Source of the DNA: Acheta domesticus
Lineage: Eukaryota; Arthropoda; Insecta; Orthoptera; Gryllidae
Length of the DNA: 64,000 nucleotides
NCBI GenBank assembly: GCA_031308135.1
Contig: JAHLJT010000631.1
Coordinates: 158,696,921-158,760,920 of the forward strand
Direction of reading: 5' to 3'
Shown here: piece by piece, positions 47,720-60,790 of the stretch
Layout: each line of letters starts with the position of its first letter
How positions within the stretch are numbered: the stretch's first letter is position 1
The notes under the pieces: generated by a model
The model's input: the letters and a program-made list of their open reading frames with translations, nothing else
The model's database searches: none
Told to the model about the DNA's origin: nothing
Position numbers and translations under genes: made by a program

Positions 47720-49550
47720 AAGGAAAGAGGACGTTCAACACACCAAAATCATTTATGGATTTTCATCTACGGATGGAATCACTATTTCCCTCTCAGCTTG
47801 CCGATCGTAGTTATGAAGAGCATTTTACCTTTGAATATAATCTGAAATACAAGTAATCATACACTGAGAGATATGTAGAACAACGAAATACATAAAACGA
47901 ATGAACATTTTTAAAAGCGTGATAACAGTGAATCCAATTGTTCGTGTTGAAGGATTCAGTAAACATTATAAAGTTTCGTTTAGTAAATCGAACAATTCAA
48001 ACTCGTAAATTAATGTAAAAAGTTAATTGTCAGTAGTACTATACTTATTTCATGGATTAAAACATTGGGTGATTTCTGTTTTGGATGCCGTCGATCTTAT
48101 TAAACACTGTTTATGAAGCTCGCATTCTCAGAAATCTGACAAATGGTTGTAGAACCCATGTGAAGGATGAGAAATCTACGCTGTATTTTGTATTGTGCAC
48201 GGCGTAACCGCTGTGTTTAATTTTTATTCATTTTAAATAATTATCAGTTGCATTTTAAAATAAAGCTAAAAATACATCTTTAGGTGAAAGACCGAAACCA
48301 GCGTCTGTGTCCGTTCTGCTTAGCTAGAATCTGTCAGGTAACCGAGGTTAAGGAAGTAGTAACCTGCGGGGACTTTCTGGATGGGTAACTGCCAGGGAAC
48401 CCCAGACACTACGTGGCTATAGGGAGTAGGAAGAAAATCTATCCTTACATGTTTCAGCTCACTGAACAGCGTTTTGCAAAGCCAGTTATGAAAGTAAACT
48501 ATGCATTTCTCTGCATGTTTAGTAAATATTACAAGATGCAATAGTCGACGCAACGATTCGTTTCGTGTTCTCTATTAATTGCAGTTCGCCATGGGTTACG
48601 AGCTATTTAATAAATATTGTTAAGTAACCTACTAATATGTTGCATTGCTCTTGCAAATCTTTTTACCAATGATAGTAAACATAAGAACGTTATTAGTTTA
48701 AACTAATAATGTGATAGAACTAATGACATGGTAGGACTAATAATAATTGTTTTAAAAGTCCAATAATTTGTAGGCAGACTCAAAATAACATATTTTTATT
48801 TTACATATTTTATATTTTAATATCTCTCTTTACATAAAGGACTAATAATAACAATAATATAAAAATTATATTCTAATCGGATGCGAAGATATTGATTAAT
48901 ATAATGTCGCAGGTATATTTTATTACACTTTAGTTTTGAAAATTGCTGGAACCATTCATTTCTCATTTTAATTCGTTTTTGAGAGTTCAGTATTGTTACT
49001 GTTTTTTATTTCGTAAAGGTGATTCGGTTATCATCTCATTTTATTTGGATTAAGAGCATACATGTCTAGGAAGAAGGAGCCCTGAATCCCTGAAAGAAAA
49101 CTCCCTGAAAAAGGACTGAAGCAAACCAAGCGGATGAAGTTGAAGAAATCATAATTTGGGAGACAAAAATATTAATTTAAGACTCTATTTATAAATCACG
49201 ACCATCTTTTAATAAAACTCAAACAAACGATGTTCAGATTCAGGCAGCACTTATGAACTTTTTAGTTACTTTCCTGTTTTTGCCCTGAAATATCTGATAC
49301 ACATTTCCAAACCAAAGTTTATATTTACTAAGACTGCATTTATTTGCTTATATTACAGTTATTTATGAGTTAATTTCACAAGTGTACTGTAATAAATACA
49401 TGCAATTTATTACTCTTCAAAATGTTTAGGAAATGATTTGTACCTCTAAAATACGAATATCCGAGAGGCAAAGAAAAATGGGATCAGGCTTCACCCTACC
49501 AAATAAATTCCATCATTCCTTTCCCTTATTCACAGCGGCATCCCTTTTAC
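47720..49550. other. AT-rich intergenic DNA, nothing recognised
   Basis: No feature supported. Confidence 0.4.
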
Positions 49551-49559
49551 CACAAGTAT

Positions 49560-49990
49560 GGCTACTCTCCCACCCTTTCTACCTGGTTCCCGATACCACG
49601 CAAGCATGAACCAAGTGGGGGGTTGCGGGGGGGGGCTGCTCTCTATCTCTATCAGAGAGTTGAGCAGCGCTGACGTAAGCCGGGAGAAGTCAGCGGCGGC
49701 GAAGAGGAGGAGTCAGCGGGAAGATGGAGAAGTGTCCGCACCGCTGCGCCGCCCCTTCCACTCCCACGAGCAAACACGCCCCGCCCCCGCCACCGCCCCC
49801 TCCCTCACCCAGTCCCTCGCCCCGCTTCCCTGCCGCTGGGCGTCTCCCACCTCGCTGTTTGTTCCGGGCATTGTGTTTGCGCGCTCTAACGGCGCTCGCC
49901 ACACCTGACAGCGCGCTGCTTGCATCGCCGCCACCGCCTCCCCCCCCCCGCACTTCGGGTATGAAGCCGTCAACATTCAGGAGCAGGGCT
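49560..49990. other. GC-rich islet with C-rich tracts
   Basis: G run at 49628-49637 and C-rich runs at 49785-49805 and 49940-49950. Overlapping Pro- and Gly-rich frames on opposite strands. Confidence 0.55.
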
Positions 49991-49999
49991 TTCACTCAG

Positions 50000-52900
50000 A
50001 TCTCTACCGTGAATTTGAATATGTCACGTTCACTAACACACAGCTCGCATTCATGCAATTAATGCGTTACTTTCATTAAATAATAATTTTCTAATTTCAT
50101 GGACATATTGCTCCGTCATATTAACATTTCTAAGCCATTTATCATCTATGAAGCAAATCAAATTATTTCGCGTTGTATTTAAAAGTGTATATCTACTTGT
50201 TTATCGAATGGCATGTGTTGTGGGCAGATGGCACAGTTTTCATACTTCTAAAAGGAAATCTAAATGCGATAATTGTCATACCATTAATGACGAGAAATCA
50301 ATCTCGATTATGCTAAACAATGAGATGAGTAATGAGAATGAATGAAGTAGATGGTAAAGTATGATGATTCTTTTTTTAAAAAGAATTACCACAATAAAAA
50401 GCAAAGCCCTTCTTGAAATATCCTTACAGATTGCCACTCTGTCCATCCACATCACGCTTCTACCAGAGCTCAAAATAGCTCCAGCAACGCAACATCAAAA
50501 TAACTTCGAAATCATGTTTACCACGTTACTTGGGTAGGTATTGCATTCAGTTATTTAATGATATCCTCTTGTACCTTTTGTATCAATTACTCATGTTTTT
50601 GTTATTGCACTCGGGGACACTGATGATGAGGAAATATCCTCGAAATTTCCTTGTATTAATATTCTAATATGAATAACGTTTTTAAATATTCAAACTTTTT
50701 GGAGAAGATAACTTCTGGTTTCCTTTTCCAATACATCAAGCATATTAATACTACGAAAGGAAACAAAATTTCATTAGTAACATTTAATTTAAAGATACTG
50801 TTCAGAATTCATAATTAAAAACATATTTTATTAAATATATTTCAGGAGAATTGTCCACTGATTGTTGAATTATTAAATAAACCTTCCAAAATTATAGATC
50901 TAATTTACATGCAATTCCTATTCAATTTTATACCTCTCTTTATCATTTTCTTTCCGGTTTTTCGTCTGGTTTGATTGCTCTGAAAAGAGTGGACAACGAC
51001 CTAAACATAAATTCAATACTTGGGGTATTGAAAATATCATATTTATATTTATTTAATGTAAAAGTTGTTTTAAACCTCTTTTCTTTTCTTTCAGGTAAGG
51101 GGAAAATCCTTTAGTGTACCCTTCAATGCTTGTAAGTAGTTTATTTTCTCTTTATAGTCTTCAATTCCTCTCATCTCTCTTGGTATTTCATGTTGAGCAG
51201 TAAAACCCAGTAGACCTAACAATAATATTGAAGAGTAATCGTCTCCTGTATTATTTCAGTAGTATACCTTTGGGTTCCGGCTCTCACACGCAACCAATCT
51301 TTATAAATGAGGGCTCTAAAGAAAGATAATTTCACGGAGACTTGACGAATTCCACTTTCACTTTAAAAATATGGATGATTTCTTTAAAAAAAACGCATCG
51401 AAATATTCATGTAAAATGCAACCCGCATCACATGTCAACATACATCGGCAAATAACTCATAAACAAAGCGTTTTAGAGCCTTAAAAAGTAAAATTTTGAG
51501 GCCAACGGCCTCAAAGAAGCGTTTTCCACATCATAATCTACAAGATGAGACATTCTCCGATCCATTCAATTAACTTTTCTTTCCACGCTTCCATACTATC
51601 AAGGCCACCTCAATATTTCAGCCCTTCCTGCTGGTAGCAGTTTTTGTGGCGACACTCTTAGAAGGCTTAGATTCGACAATCTTTATTTATGCTTTCTGTT
51701 GACACCGTAGTTTGTGCAGTCTGAGGTTTATTTGCATAATCATTGCACATGCAATTCAAGATTTGCTCTCCAGCAACAACTAGAAGTACTATTATAGTTG
51801 CTTGATACCTATACCTATGAAGATTGTTTCTTATGCGTGTAGTGAAACTTTTCAATTAACGTTTTTTCATGGTCTATAAGTGCTGTGTACTTAATTGTGA
51901 AGGGATGTGGGTTTTCAGTGAAGAGTGAAGACTGTGTTTGTGTTTTACCTGTATCAATATTTTCGTTATCATTCGATGAAATTTTCAAGTCAACGGGTTC
52001 AGACACGTAGCTTTCCCAAAAGTAAAAAGCTAATATTTTTGTGACTATCACGAAAAACTAAAACCTAACTGACAAAGAATATTGAATAATTACTTCAAAT
52101 GTCTTTAAGTAAGTGTTGGGAATTGTTCCAAGCAAATTCTCCATGATATTGAATAAATGTTTATTGAAAATTTCTTTTACACATTAATTGCATTGTTTTT
52201 TATTTTATTTGTAATTGTGTTAGTACATTGCAAGTTACCTTTAGAGATTTTAAACAAATAAACACGTTTCGTTAGCTACTTTCCCTCTTAGAATAAAAAT
52301 AGAAGGATAGGGATGAGTGTGGGGTTTAACATGCGAGGGTTCTCGCACGGGTACGCTAGTACATCATAATACATAATTACATGAAAATAAAAATGAAAAC
52401 GTAGGCTATGATATGTTAATATTTCCAAGTTTATTCATGAAATTTATTGTGTTTGTCGACAAATTTTATATATTGTAAGATAATTTTTATTTTGTTCTGT
52501 GTTAATGCTTTTCATAGTCAAATGATAAGAATAAGTTAAATGTATTTGAAGTTCTTATCGATAAATTGCAATATTAGGTCGCAGTAAAAGAGATTCGTTA
52601 ATCAGTCGAGCTCAACTGCAGAGCCAGTAGCATGAAACCGCCAAGCGTAGTTCACGAAAGCTTTGCATGTTTTCCCTCAGTCTCTCTTTACGGTTAAAAT
52701 ATCTCTAAATATAATCCTATCATACGCTTGCTTTACATTATTTTGAAATCGGTGCATGCACTAGCTATCTCTAATTACACGTAATTACGAAGAACAGCTG
52801 GAATCCACACCAGAGACCACTGCTCTCTGGAAAAGATAATATCTTCCCAATGTATTTTTAAGCACAACGAGGAAAACCAGACGGCACAATCATAACACAA

Positions 52901-54260
52901 GAGAGGGGATCAGTGAGCAGCACAGAGAACTCGTCCTCGCTTCGTGTGTTTTCCCGGGATGGGGAGACGAGAGCGCAGCATGACACGGCGGCAGAAAATG
53001 GGGAATAGAGAGTGTTCATTCCTACAGAAATGTGCACAGCAAAGGGAAAAAACTGAATGTGAGATACAAAAGGTCAATTGGAGAACGTGAAACGAAATAT
53101 ATTGATAAAACTGATTGTTGGGTAAGTCTGTACGAGGCGAGGGGGACGAATAAAAATATACATAGGACGTCTAAGGAAAATCAAAAATAAATATAAAGTG
53201 TCTACAATGAACATTTTGATGCAGAGTTGAATTCATCGGTCAAAGGCTTTATCAGCCGCGTACCAAGACAATTTTAATATCCGGAGAACACCAATGAGTA
53301 GGATCAATAGCAAATCCTAGAATAAAATGCAGATTAATTGAAAGGACAAATGTGTATGGGAGACCGGGGCAAGTTTTCCAACTCGCATTAACTTCCGGAT
53401 TGGCTGGTAAACCGCCTACGTGTTACAAAGATCGATCACTGACCTCAACTTTTACGCCAGTTTTAGTTGGCTTCGTCAGTTCTCCATGAGATATGTGAGG
53501 GCAAACATTTTTTTTCACCGGTAAGTAAACTTTGCACATAATATTATTTTTCGAAGAATCTCACATATATTAGGCTAGATGTTTCATTGATAATTATATA
53601 CATACGTTGAAAAGTAAGCTTTTTATTTAATACCTAGCGCCAGAAAAAGATAAATTGCTTTTGTAAATAAATATAATTTTCGTCATATTATGTTATGACA
53701 AGTTCAAACATGGTGACTGGGAGTATTTTCACTTACTCATGGGGTACGTTTTCTGATAATCTTATCCATTTGAACTCGCTTCTAATATAATTTCCGAGAA
53801 TTAGAAAAATAGTGACACCATAAGTTTGCAGTATATTCTACATTTTAAAAAAATTATTAACATCTGGTAAGCATTTGTTATTGTTAAAATTATTCTAGCA
53901 ATAAAAAATGAAACAATTACTCGTTACCTAAGCAAAGATCAAGGCAAAAATACTAAACTGAAACGATCGGTTATCCCCTCCAGTTGGAACGGGGATGTTA
54001 AAAATACTGTTAGAAAATAAACAACAGTAAAATGGAATAGAAATGAAAAACTAGTGATGCCAAACAGCACATACTTAGTATAAATCTTTGAATAAAAAAG
54101 TAAACTTTAAGCATATAATAAGTTTGCGATTATTATAATACCGTATTTATCATTTCCTTTTTAATAAATTATGTGTCTTAAAATTGACAGTGTCTTAAAA
54201 TGTGTCTGCTAGTCTGAAACCAATGTTACAACACCGCCGCAAACTAAGCAAAGAAAATTC
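50000..54260. other. AT-rich intergenic DNA, nothing recognised
   Basis: Over 4 kb with short frames only. A minor GC-richer patch lies near 52900-53000. No RNA gene or repeat copy was recognised by eye. Confidence 0.4.
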
Positions 54261-54266
54261 GAATTT

Positions 54267-55340
54267 AGCATTTCAATTTTTTTCCAATTTTCGAAAATAC
54301 TGAGAAAGTGCAAAAATGGGACGAGCACCAGTTTCATTACCGTTCTTTGCTACATACGTGAAAATAAACTATAGAAAAAATTGGAACCCTTTATGAAAAA
54401 TCTAATTGTTTAGAATTAAAAATTGCCTAAGATTGACATAAAAGTTCGAATAAAATACTCATATTGTCGAAAAATTTAACATGACCTTATTTTAATATCT
54501 GTTTCTGATAAATACATTTTATTAAGAAACAAATTTATCTTCGTAATTGTAGTTGTAGGAAGACACCGAAAAAAATCGTGAATTTTTGCAAATTTCGGAA
54601 ATTTAGATATTTAAACGAAAATGAGACTTGTACAATTCTCTTGAACGACCTTTACGCAATCTGAGATAAACATTTAAGGTCCTGTTATGGGGAAGAGTTA
54701 AAACATTAAAAAATGGCTATATTTCACGCAAATTACGCGAAAACTACTGATTATTTAAAAATTTTACAGGGCCTTACTTAAAAATCTGTATTTAAAGAAT
54801 AGATTTCATTAAGGAAAGAATCTCTATCTTCAATATTTTAGTTGTAGAAAACGCTAAAAAAATTGAACTTTTGGAATTTTCGAAAACTCAGGGATTTCAA
54901 CAAATATGAGACATGCACCATTCTCTTAACCAGTCTTTGGGCTATCCGACAACAAAATTTAATTAAAATAATTGGTGCCATTTTTGATGAAAAGTTTGAA
55001 TATTTAACAGGGGCATTGTGTAAAGAACTCCCCAAAATTAAAATATCGCTTTCAAATTCAAGGGCCCGCGAAATCAGCCAGGTTGAGTGAAAAACCTCAG
55101 TTTTGGTGAAAATCCTACGTACGTTTTAGCTGCTAGCATTGTTTACAGGCAGGCAGACAGACGGACGAACATATGTTTTTCCTTCAGTCGATTTTTCGTT
55201 ATCATGTACCCACAAAACTGACTACACAACGTGGAAGAGAAAGCAATTTACTATTTCTAGGGACAATATTTATCCACTTTCTCGTTATCAAGGCTCTGGA
55301 ATACGAGTTTCCCTGTCGAAAATTCTCCGTTCTTTCCCGC
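54267..55340 (-). repeat. unidentified interspersed repeat, copy 2 (longer)
   Basis: This is the reverse complement of the family at 19705-20500, with the CGTCCGTC-like run at 55150-55170 and the same landmark order. The distal half holds three loose tandem units, marked by GAGACATGCACCATTCTCTT (54909), GAGACTTGTACAATTCTCTT (54622) and a decayed third (54317). Spacing is therefore about 285-305 bp, one unit more than copy 1. No protein domain found. Confidence 0.8.
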
Positions 55341-55569
55341 AGCATTACGATACTTTCTCTATACTGCGTAAGCAGTGGTGATGATTGAACAATCAAATAT
55401 TTATATCAATTATATAATATTTAAATAAAAATGTGCTCATAATTTGGAGGGCATTTAAGTGTAAATAAACATAGTATATTTAGGGACTTTTTAAAGAACG
55501 AATTTTCTTGTGACAGAAATTACCAGTGCAGAGGTTGACAATAATTTGCAATGTAACAACTAAAGTAGC

Positions 55570-56600
55570 GGAGCGTTCGCGCAGCCTTTTGCCGAAGGCG
55601 TGGCTGGTGGCCGCAATGGCTGCGGCGCAAGCAACTGCCGCGGCGCGGCGCACGGGGCTGCCGCCGCCGGCCACTTGTGGAGCCCCAGGTGGCGCAAAAA
55701 CACGCGCGCTCCGCTGGCGCGCGAGATGCGAATTCGCTCCGCCCGCCTCGTCCCCCACGCCCCCCGGCGCTGGCCCCCGCCACTGCCACTGCTTCGCTTC
55801 TCATCCGCTCCGCCATCCTTTTCCTCACCGCCTCATTCCTGGTACTTCTGTCTCACCCTTGGTCCCGCCAACTCGTCCCCGCCACATCTTCCCCGCCGCT
55901 TCTTCCCCGCCACCTTGCCCCGCCACCTCGTTCCCGTCACCTCACCCGCGTCACATCGTCCCCGTCACCTCGTCCCAGCACCTTCCCCGCCACATCGTTG
56001 CCGCCATTTCATCCTTAGACCACGCCACCTAGCCCCGCCCCTCACCCCTCACTACATCTGTTCGACACCACCAGCTTGTCTCTGGCAACTTGTACCCAAC
56101 ACCTCGACCAAGTAACACTTGCCCCGCCGCCTCTTCTTCACCACCTCATCCCAGCCAGATTGTTGCCTCCAGTTTGTCCCCGCCGTGCACATCTCGTCCC
56201 AGCCACGTAGTCCCCGGCACGTTGCATTTTCATCGCTCTCCCCCCCGCGGCGCCTTTCCTCGCTCATCGCCCCGCTGGCATTGCTATATTGCTATATTGC
56301 GACCCTTCCTCCATCTCTCGTCCCTGCCACCTCTTCCCCACCCCTTCACTGCCCATCAACCACGTCCCTTTCCCTTCTTTTGAATCGCATCGTTCTCGCC
56401 ACGTCGGATTCCCTTCGTTTTCCCGCTCTGCCACATCTCCGCCCTCTACGTCTCTACCTCGTTGAGATCTCGTCACCTTTCGTCTCGCATTCTTTGTCTT
56501 CGCTTCCTCATTGCCACCAGGTGGCCCCACTAGCTCGCGCGCAGTCACCGCTCCCATGCCACTCAAGATACCTCTCTGCCTGGTCACTGGTAGCTCGATA
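55570..56600. repeat. GC-rich islet grading into a 15-17 bp minisatellite
   Basis: 55570-55780 is CpG-rich. From about 55855 to 56015 the plus strand is an imperfect array of CCTCGTCCCCGCCAC-type units, and decayed units continue to about 56350. The strand is nearly G-free. Pro/Ser/His-rich frames of up to 171 codons are translations of this array. Confidence 0.75.
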
Positions 56601-56609
56601 AGTGAATGA

Positions 56610-57680
56610 CAGGAGAGAAAACAAGCTATTTAATCAAAACGTGTTTAATTAATATTGGTTTAATTGAAACTGAGTTAAATATAACATAAACATGAATGAA
56701 AAATACAAATAATTATTAAATGCTGACAAATGAAATTGGATGTACATGAATTTGTAAAGAAAATTTGTTATAAAAAGAATTATATATACTAATACTACAT
56801 ATATAATTCATGCAGAAACAAATGTTGCAAATCTTATCCGAGAAAATGTCCATTTTAACTGTTCAAGTGAAAGTAAGTTGTGCAAGGAAAAATATTTAAC
56901 ATTCGAACTCATGCAACCAACTAATTTATTCTTATCATATTTGTTTGTGTTTGAGTTTTTGATAACGAGAATGAAATCGAATACAGCGTGTTCTCAAAAT
57001 ACGTGCTCAAGACTAGTTATTGATTCATTTGTCAGGATAGTAATTAATAATTCAGAACTCCAACTATCTACCTCTTATCGGAGGCAGGGTATTCTTGACA
57101 GAAATCAAACTACGAGGACGATAATGAAACTATTTTGATTGTTTGGTTTAGAAGTGTTGTTTGTGCAATGGTATTTTTGCATATTGTTAGGATTTCCGTG
57201 TGTACAAGATAGATATGAGTGTGTATTAATTTGTTTCTCTTTGGTTGTTTGTTTTGTATTTGTAATATGAAAAAAGTACAAACCGATAACGTGAGTTTTA
57301 TTTTTTTGTTATTGTAGCAATCCACATAATAGAGCCACGATCCTGTGTTAACATATAAAGCGTCAAAAGTGAGTCGAATTTGGCGCTTGACTTCAAACAA
57401 TACAACTGTAAGCTATCTGGCATGAATTAAAGACCTAAGAGGGTGCATTTTAAACATGGTGCGATAAAAACAGTCTATCTTTTCTTCAGAAACAGCGAAC
57501 TTCATTATAGAGAAAAATAGAACAAAATTTCAAAGATAATACGCTTTGAACTGCTTTGCAACGTGGCTACCAAGGCATTATAGAGGCCATATAGCTACTT
57601 GTAGGTCAGTGTAGGTCCTCTGGAACATAATTCTAGCGGCCGACTTGTGTGACCTGTAGTTTATCCTGGTTCCTCTGATA
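56610..57680. other. AT-rich intergenic DNA, nothing recognised
   Basis: No feature supported. Confidence 0.4.
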
Positions 57681-57689
57681 GATACCAAT

Positions 57690-58009
57690 CTAATGCAGGA
57701 GAAGTCCCCTCACAAACAAGCCATAGAGCGGACGCGGAGTTGTGTTCCTTTTTCTTATCCGATCCCCCTTACGTACACACTGAATTACACATTACACTAC
57801 CAACAGTCGACTACACTACCGAGAGTCGACAGTCGAGCTCTGGTGTTACGCCACTGAGGAAGATAACTGGAGAAAGAAATCCCCGCAAGTGTAGCCACAA
57901 TCCAGCGGGAAGGAAAACTGCCATTTCCCGGGTAAATATTCACAACACTAACACGACTAACGATCATAGCAGTGGACGTGTCCGGAAACAGTAATGAATC
58001 AAAGAACCC
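57690..58009 (+). repeat. probable interspersed-element 3' region; dispersed repeat fragment copy 2 at its end
   Basis: The last 55 bp (57955-58009), with TCCGGAAACAGTAATGAATC, align with 14338-14392. The preceding 260 bp has moderate GC and resembles transposon 3' sequence, though no domain is visible. Assignment of the upstream part to the same element is inference. Confidence 0.4.
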
Positions 58010-58339
58010 AATAACTTGGTGCAGCTGTCGCCCGTGGCATTACTCAGGGATTGCGCGAGGCTTCGCGAGGCAGGCGCTGCTAGGACGCGGGCGGGGGTTC
58101 TCCCACGTAGAGTCCCTGGATACAAAGAGTAACGCATTCCATTGTTCCACCGATCCTGCCAGTTGTCAGGAGAGTTTTATGTCCACTTGTCAGGAGAATT
58201 GGAACTGTGTAGTATTCTGTATGTTGAGAACCATGAATCCACCCCAAACCACTATTCATATTCTTGAAAATCATCATAATGTCACTAATTATTTTAATGT
58301 CCCTTCAGTTACTGTTTTGGTGCCTGACTGGATTGTCGG

Positions 58340-58700
58340 GTGAGTGGATATTAAATGGCGGCGGTTGCACTACTCTCTGTATCTAGGGACTCTACTCCCG
58401 CGGAGAAGGTGGCCGGAGGAGCGCAGGGCGGAGCTGTGCGGGTGCGCGGGCGGCGCTTCTTCCTGGCAATCTCCGCTAATTAACTGCCCTCACTCAGAGG
58501 GAAGGGACGAATCAATCCGGATGGAAGGGGCGCGCGCCGTCGCGGGAGTGGGAAAACAAAAGAAGGAAGGGAAGTGGATGGCGGAGCCGCCGTGCATGCG
58601 GAGCGCCGTGCGGAGGGCGAGATCTGGGGACTTCCCTGGGGAGACAGTACCTGCACTACACACAGAACGAGAGTAGGACGCGTACCGGCAAACGCGGCGA
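58340..58700. other. GC-rich islet
   Basis: CpG-rich block immediately left of the fold-back. No coding motif. Confidence 0.5.
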
Positions 58701-58703
58701 GAC

Positions 58704-59217
58704 TGTGCCACATGGGGTGAGAATATATCAGGCTCCATGTTTTGAGATACACGTATCCGATTGACAGATATCGGAACTTTGCTGTTTCTAACTTGCACAA
58801 ATAGCCAGCTTGATGATCCTGGAAATTCTAGCCTTATAGTAGGCCTAGCCGTGATTCAGTGTTGCTCCAAGCGCTTGCTGAAAATATGTGTATAATTAGT
58901 GTGTGAATGCTTTATTGACTATCGTTGACATTTCTGTGTTTGCTATTGACATATTGACTTACCTCGATACGGTTGGCATTCACTAAAACCCAGTAAACAC
59001 ACAAAAAATCAACAATACTCAATGAAGCAATCCCAGACTAATTATTCACAGACATTCAGCCCGGCACTTGACGAAAAAATGAATCACTTTTATACTTTCT
59101 AGTATCATCATGCAAGCTAATTGTGCAAGTTAGAAAGATCAAAGTTCCGATACCTTTCAAAAGGATATGCATATCTCAGGAAATGGAGCCTGGCACGTTC
59201 TCATTCCATACGGCACA
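58704..59217. mobile_element. fold-back / MITE-like long inverted repeat (514 bp)
   Basis: The left arm 58704-58944 pairs with the right arm 58991-59217 in inverse order almost end to end, leaving a loop of about 46 nt. Shared landmarks from the tips inward are TGTGCC, CAGGCTCCAT, TATCGGAACTTTG, TTTCTAACTTGCACAA, GTGATTCA, ATAATTAGT and TTGTTGA/CGTTGAC near the loop. Identity by eye is about 75-80% with small gaps. No target duplication is obvious at the tips and there is no coding frame. A read-through transcript would form a long hairpin RNA. Confidence 0.85.
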
Positions 59218-59219
59218 AT

Positions 59220-60540
59220 ATCGCCCCTTTTAATGGTACTATTGAAAGCCTGCTGATAAAAAGCGGAAGTACAACAATGTGACTGTTCGATAGTTGGCAG
59301 CCGCGATGGTGAAGGTAAAGCCCGTCACTCCGAGAGTTCGCGAATTCGGTCCCGAGCGGGAGCCACATATTTGCTGGTTGAGTCGGACATCAGCGAGTTA
59401 TTGGCGCCTGCTGGGATCTAATGCATAGGTCGATTGCTCTTATCAGTAGTTCACTTTATTTCATGTCTAGCTCAACGTCGCAGATGCACATGCTCAACGC
59501 GCGCGGTGCTCGCTTCGCAGTCATTTCCTCCCTGCGGATTGGAACGTGGAGGAGAGAGCATCTTTATCACCAGTATACGCCGACGAAAAAGAAGCCTTTG
59601 CCATTTAGAGAGTTCATGCACGCTGGCTAAACAATTATAATTTGACTGCAGACTATAGTTGTATTTCTACTGCAGTTACAATGTGGCTGAAGTCACAGTA
59701 CAATGTAGAAGTCTGAGTCTGTGTCGTTGATTATTCCCATATGATATTGAGTTGGCTCCAAATACTTCAGTTATAATTTAATACAAATCAAATAATTGAA
59801 GTAAATATTTCTCTTTGTTCAAATATACTTGAAATGAATTAGCCTCAGGAAGTTATGGTACATTAGTACTCAGAATGTTTTCCGAGCGTTTGAAGCGAAA
59901 CAAGTGCAAAGCAGAAAAAGTGTGATTTTTTTTTAGTTAGAGAGACATGTCTGAAAATGAATCATCTGATCATTTGCTTTGATAGAGAAATAATTTTATA
60001 ATTTTAGAACCATTATATATTTCAGTGAAATGAAAGAACATATTGATTTCTTTAGAAACCTTAGACATAGATATCTCGATTTGGAATACAAAGATTATGA
60101 AAAAAAATGTTGCTTTGTTAGGTATGTGTACAATATAGTATGTTAAAAAAGAATGTCATTTGAGAAGGTACATAGAATTTCTTCTTTTATACTAAAAATG
60201 TCGAAATCTTAGTCCATTAACATTGCAAGAGTATGAAAAATTTTGTGTCCTCACACCACTCAAGTGGAGCAGTATAATGGAAATGCATGTGCCAAATAAA
60301 GATAGTAAAAGAAAAAAACTACTAGAACAAACCAACTTCATAAAACAAACAAAAGTTTTCAAAAGTATTGGGATAAAATAATGATTTTAATCAGCGTGAT
60401 TCGCGTCTATCGCTTAAACGTCGTTACCACGTTTCCACTGTTCCCGCAGTGCGATAGAGAGTTCGACAAGAACCAGAATTCCCTGGCGCGGCGGCTGCGC
60501 TGATTTCAGCGATATTAAAATTACGACGATCTCTCTGCGG
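59220..60540. other. AT-rich intergenic DNA, nothing recognised
   Basis: A tRNA-like fragment near 59320-59350 was considered and not accepted. No other feature. Confidence 0.4.
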
Positions 60541-60559
60541 CGCCGTCATCGCCTCATTA

Positions 60560-60790
60560 CAATTAAGTGGGTTAGATAAATGTCCTTCCCCTGCGCCAGG
60601 CCCGCCCGCCGCTCCGAACGCCTACGACCCACCCCCTCCCTCACCCCCGCCCAGCGCCCTCCTCCCCTCCCCTCCGCCACAGCGTTCGCTCCTCCGCATT
60701 TCGCTCTCGATGCCGCATCCACCCACAAGAGAACGCTCCTCCCCCTCCTCGCTCCCCTCTCCAACGCTCCAACGGAACTCCCCAAGAACG
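60560..60790. other. small GC-rich, C-skewed islet
   Basis: C-rich plus strand (60600-60680). Pro-rich plus frame and Gly/Arg-rich minus frame overlap. Confidence 0.5.

Noticed and set aside
59320..59360. tRNA/SINE-like stretch around GAGAGTTCGCGAATTCGGTCCCG
   Set aside because: It lacks a proper B-box and I could not find a matching A-box or cloverleaf.
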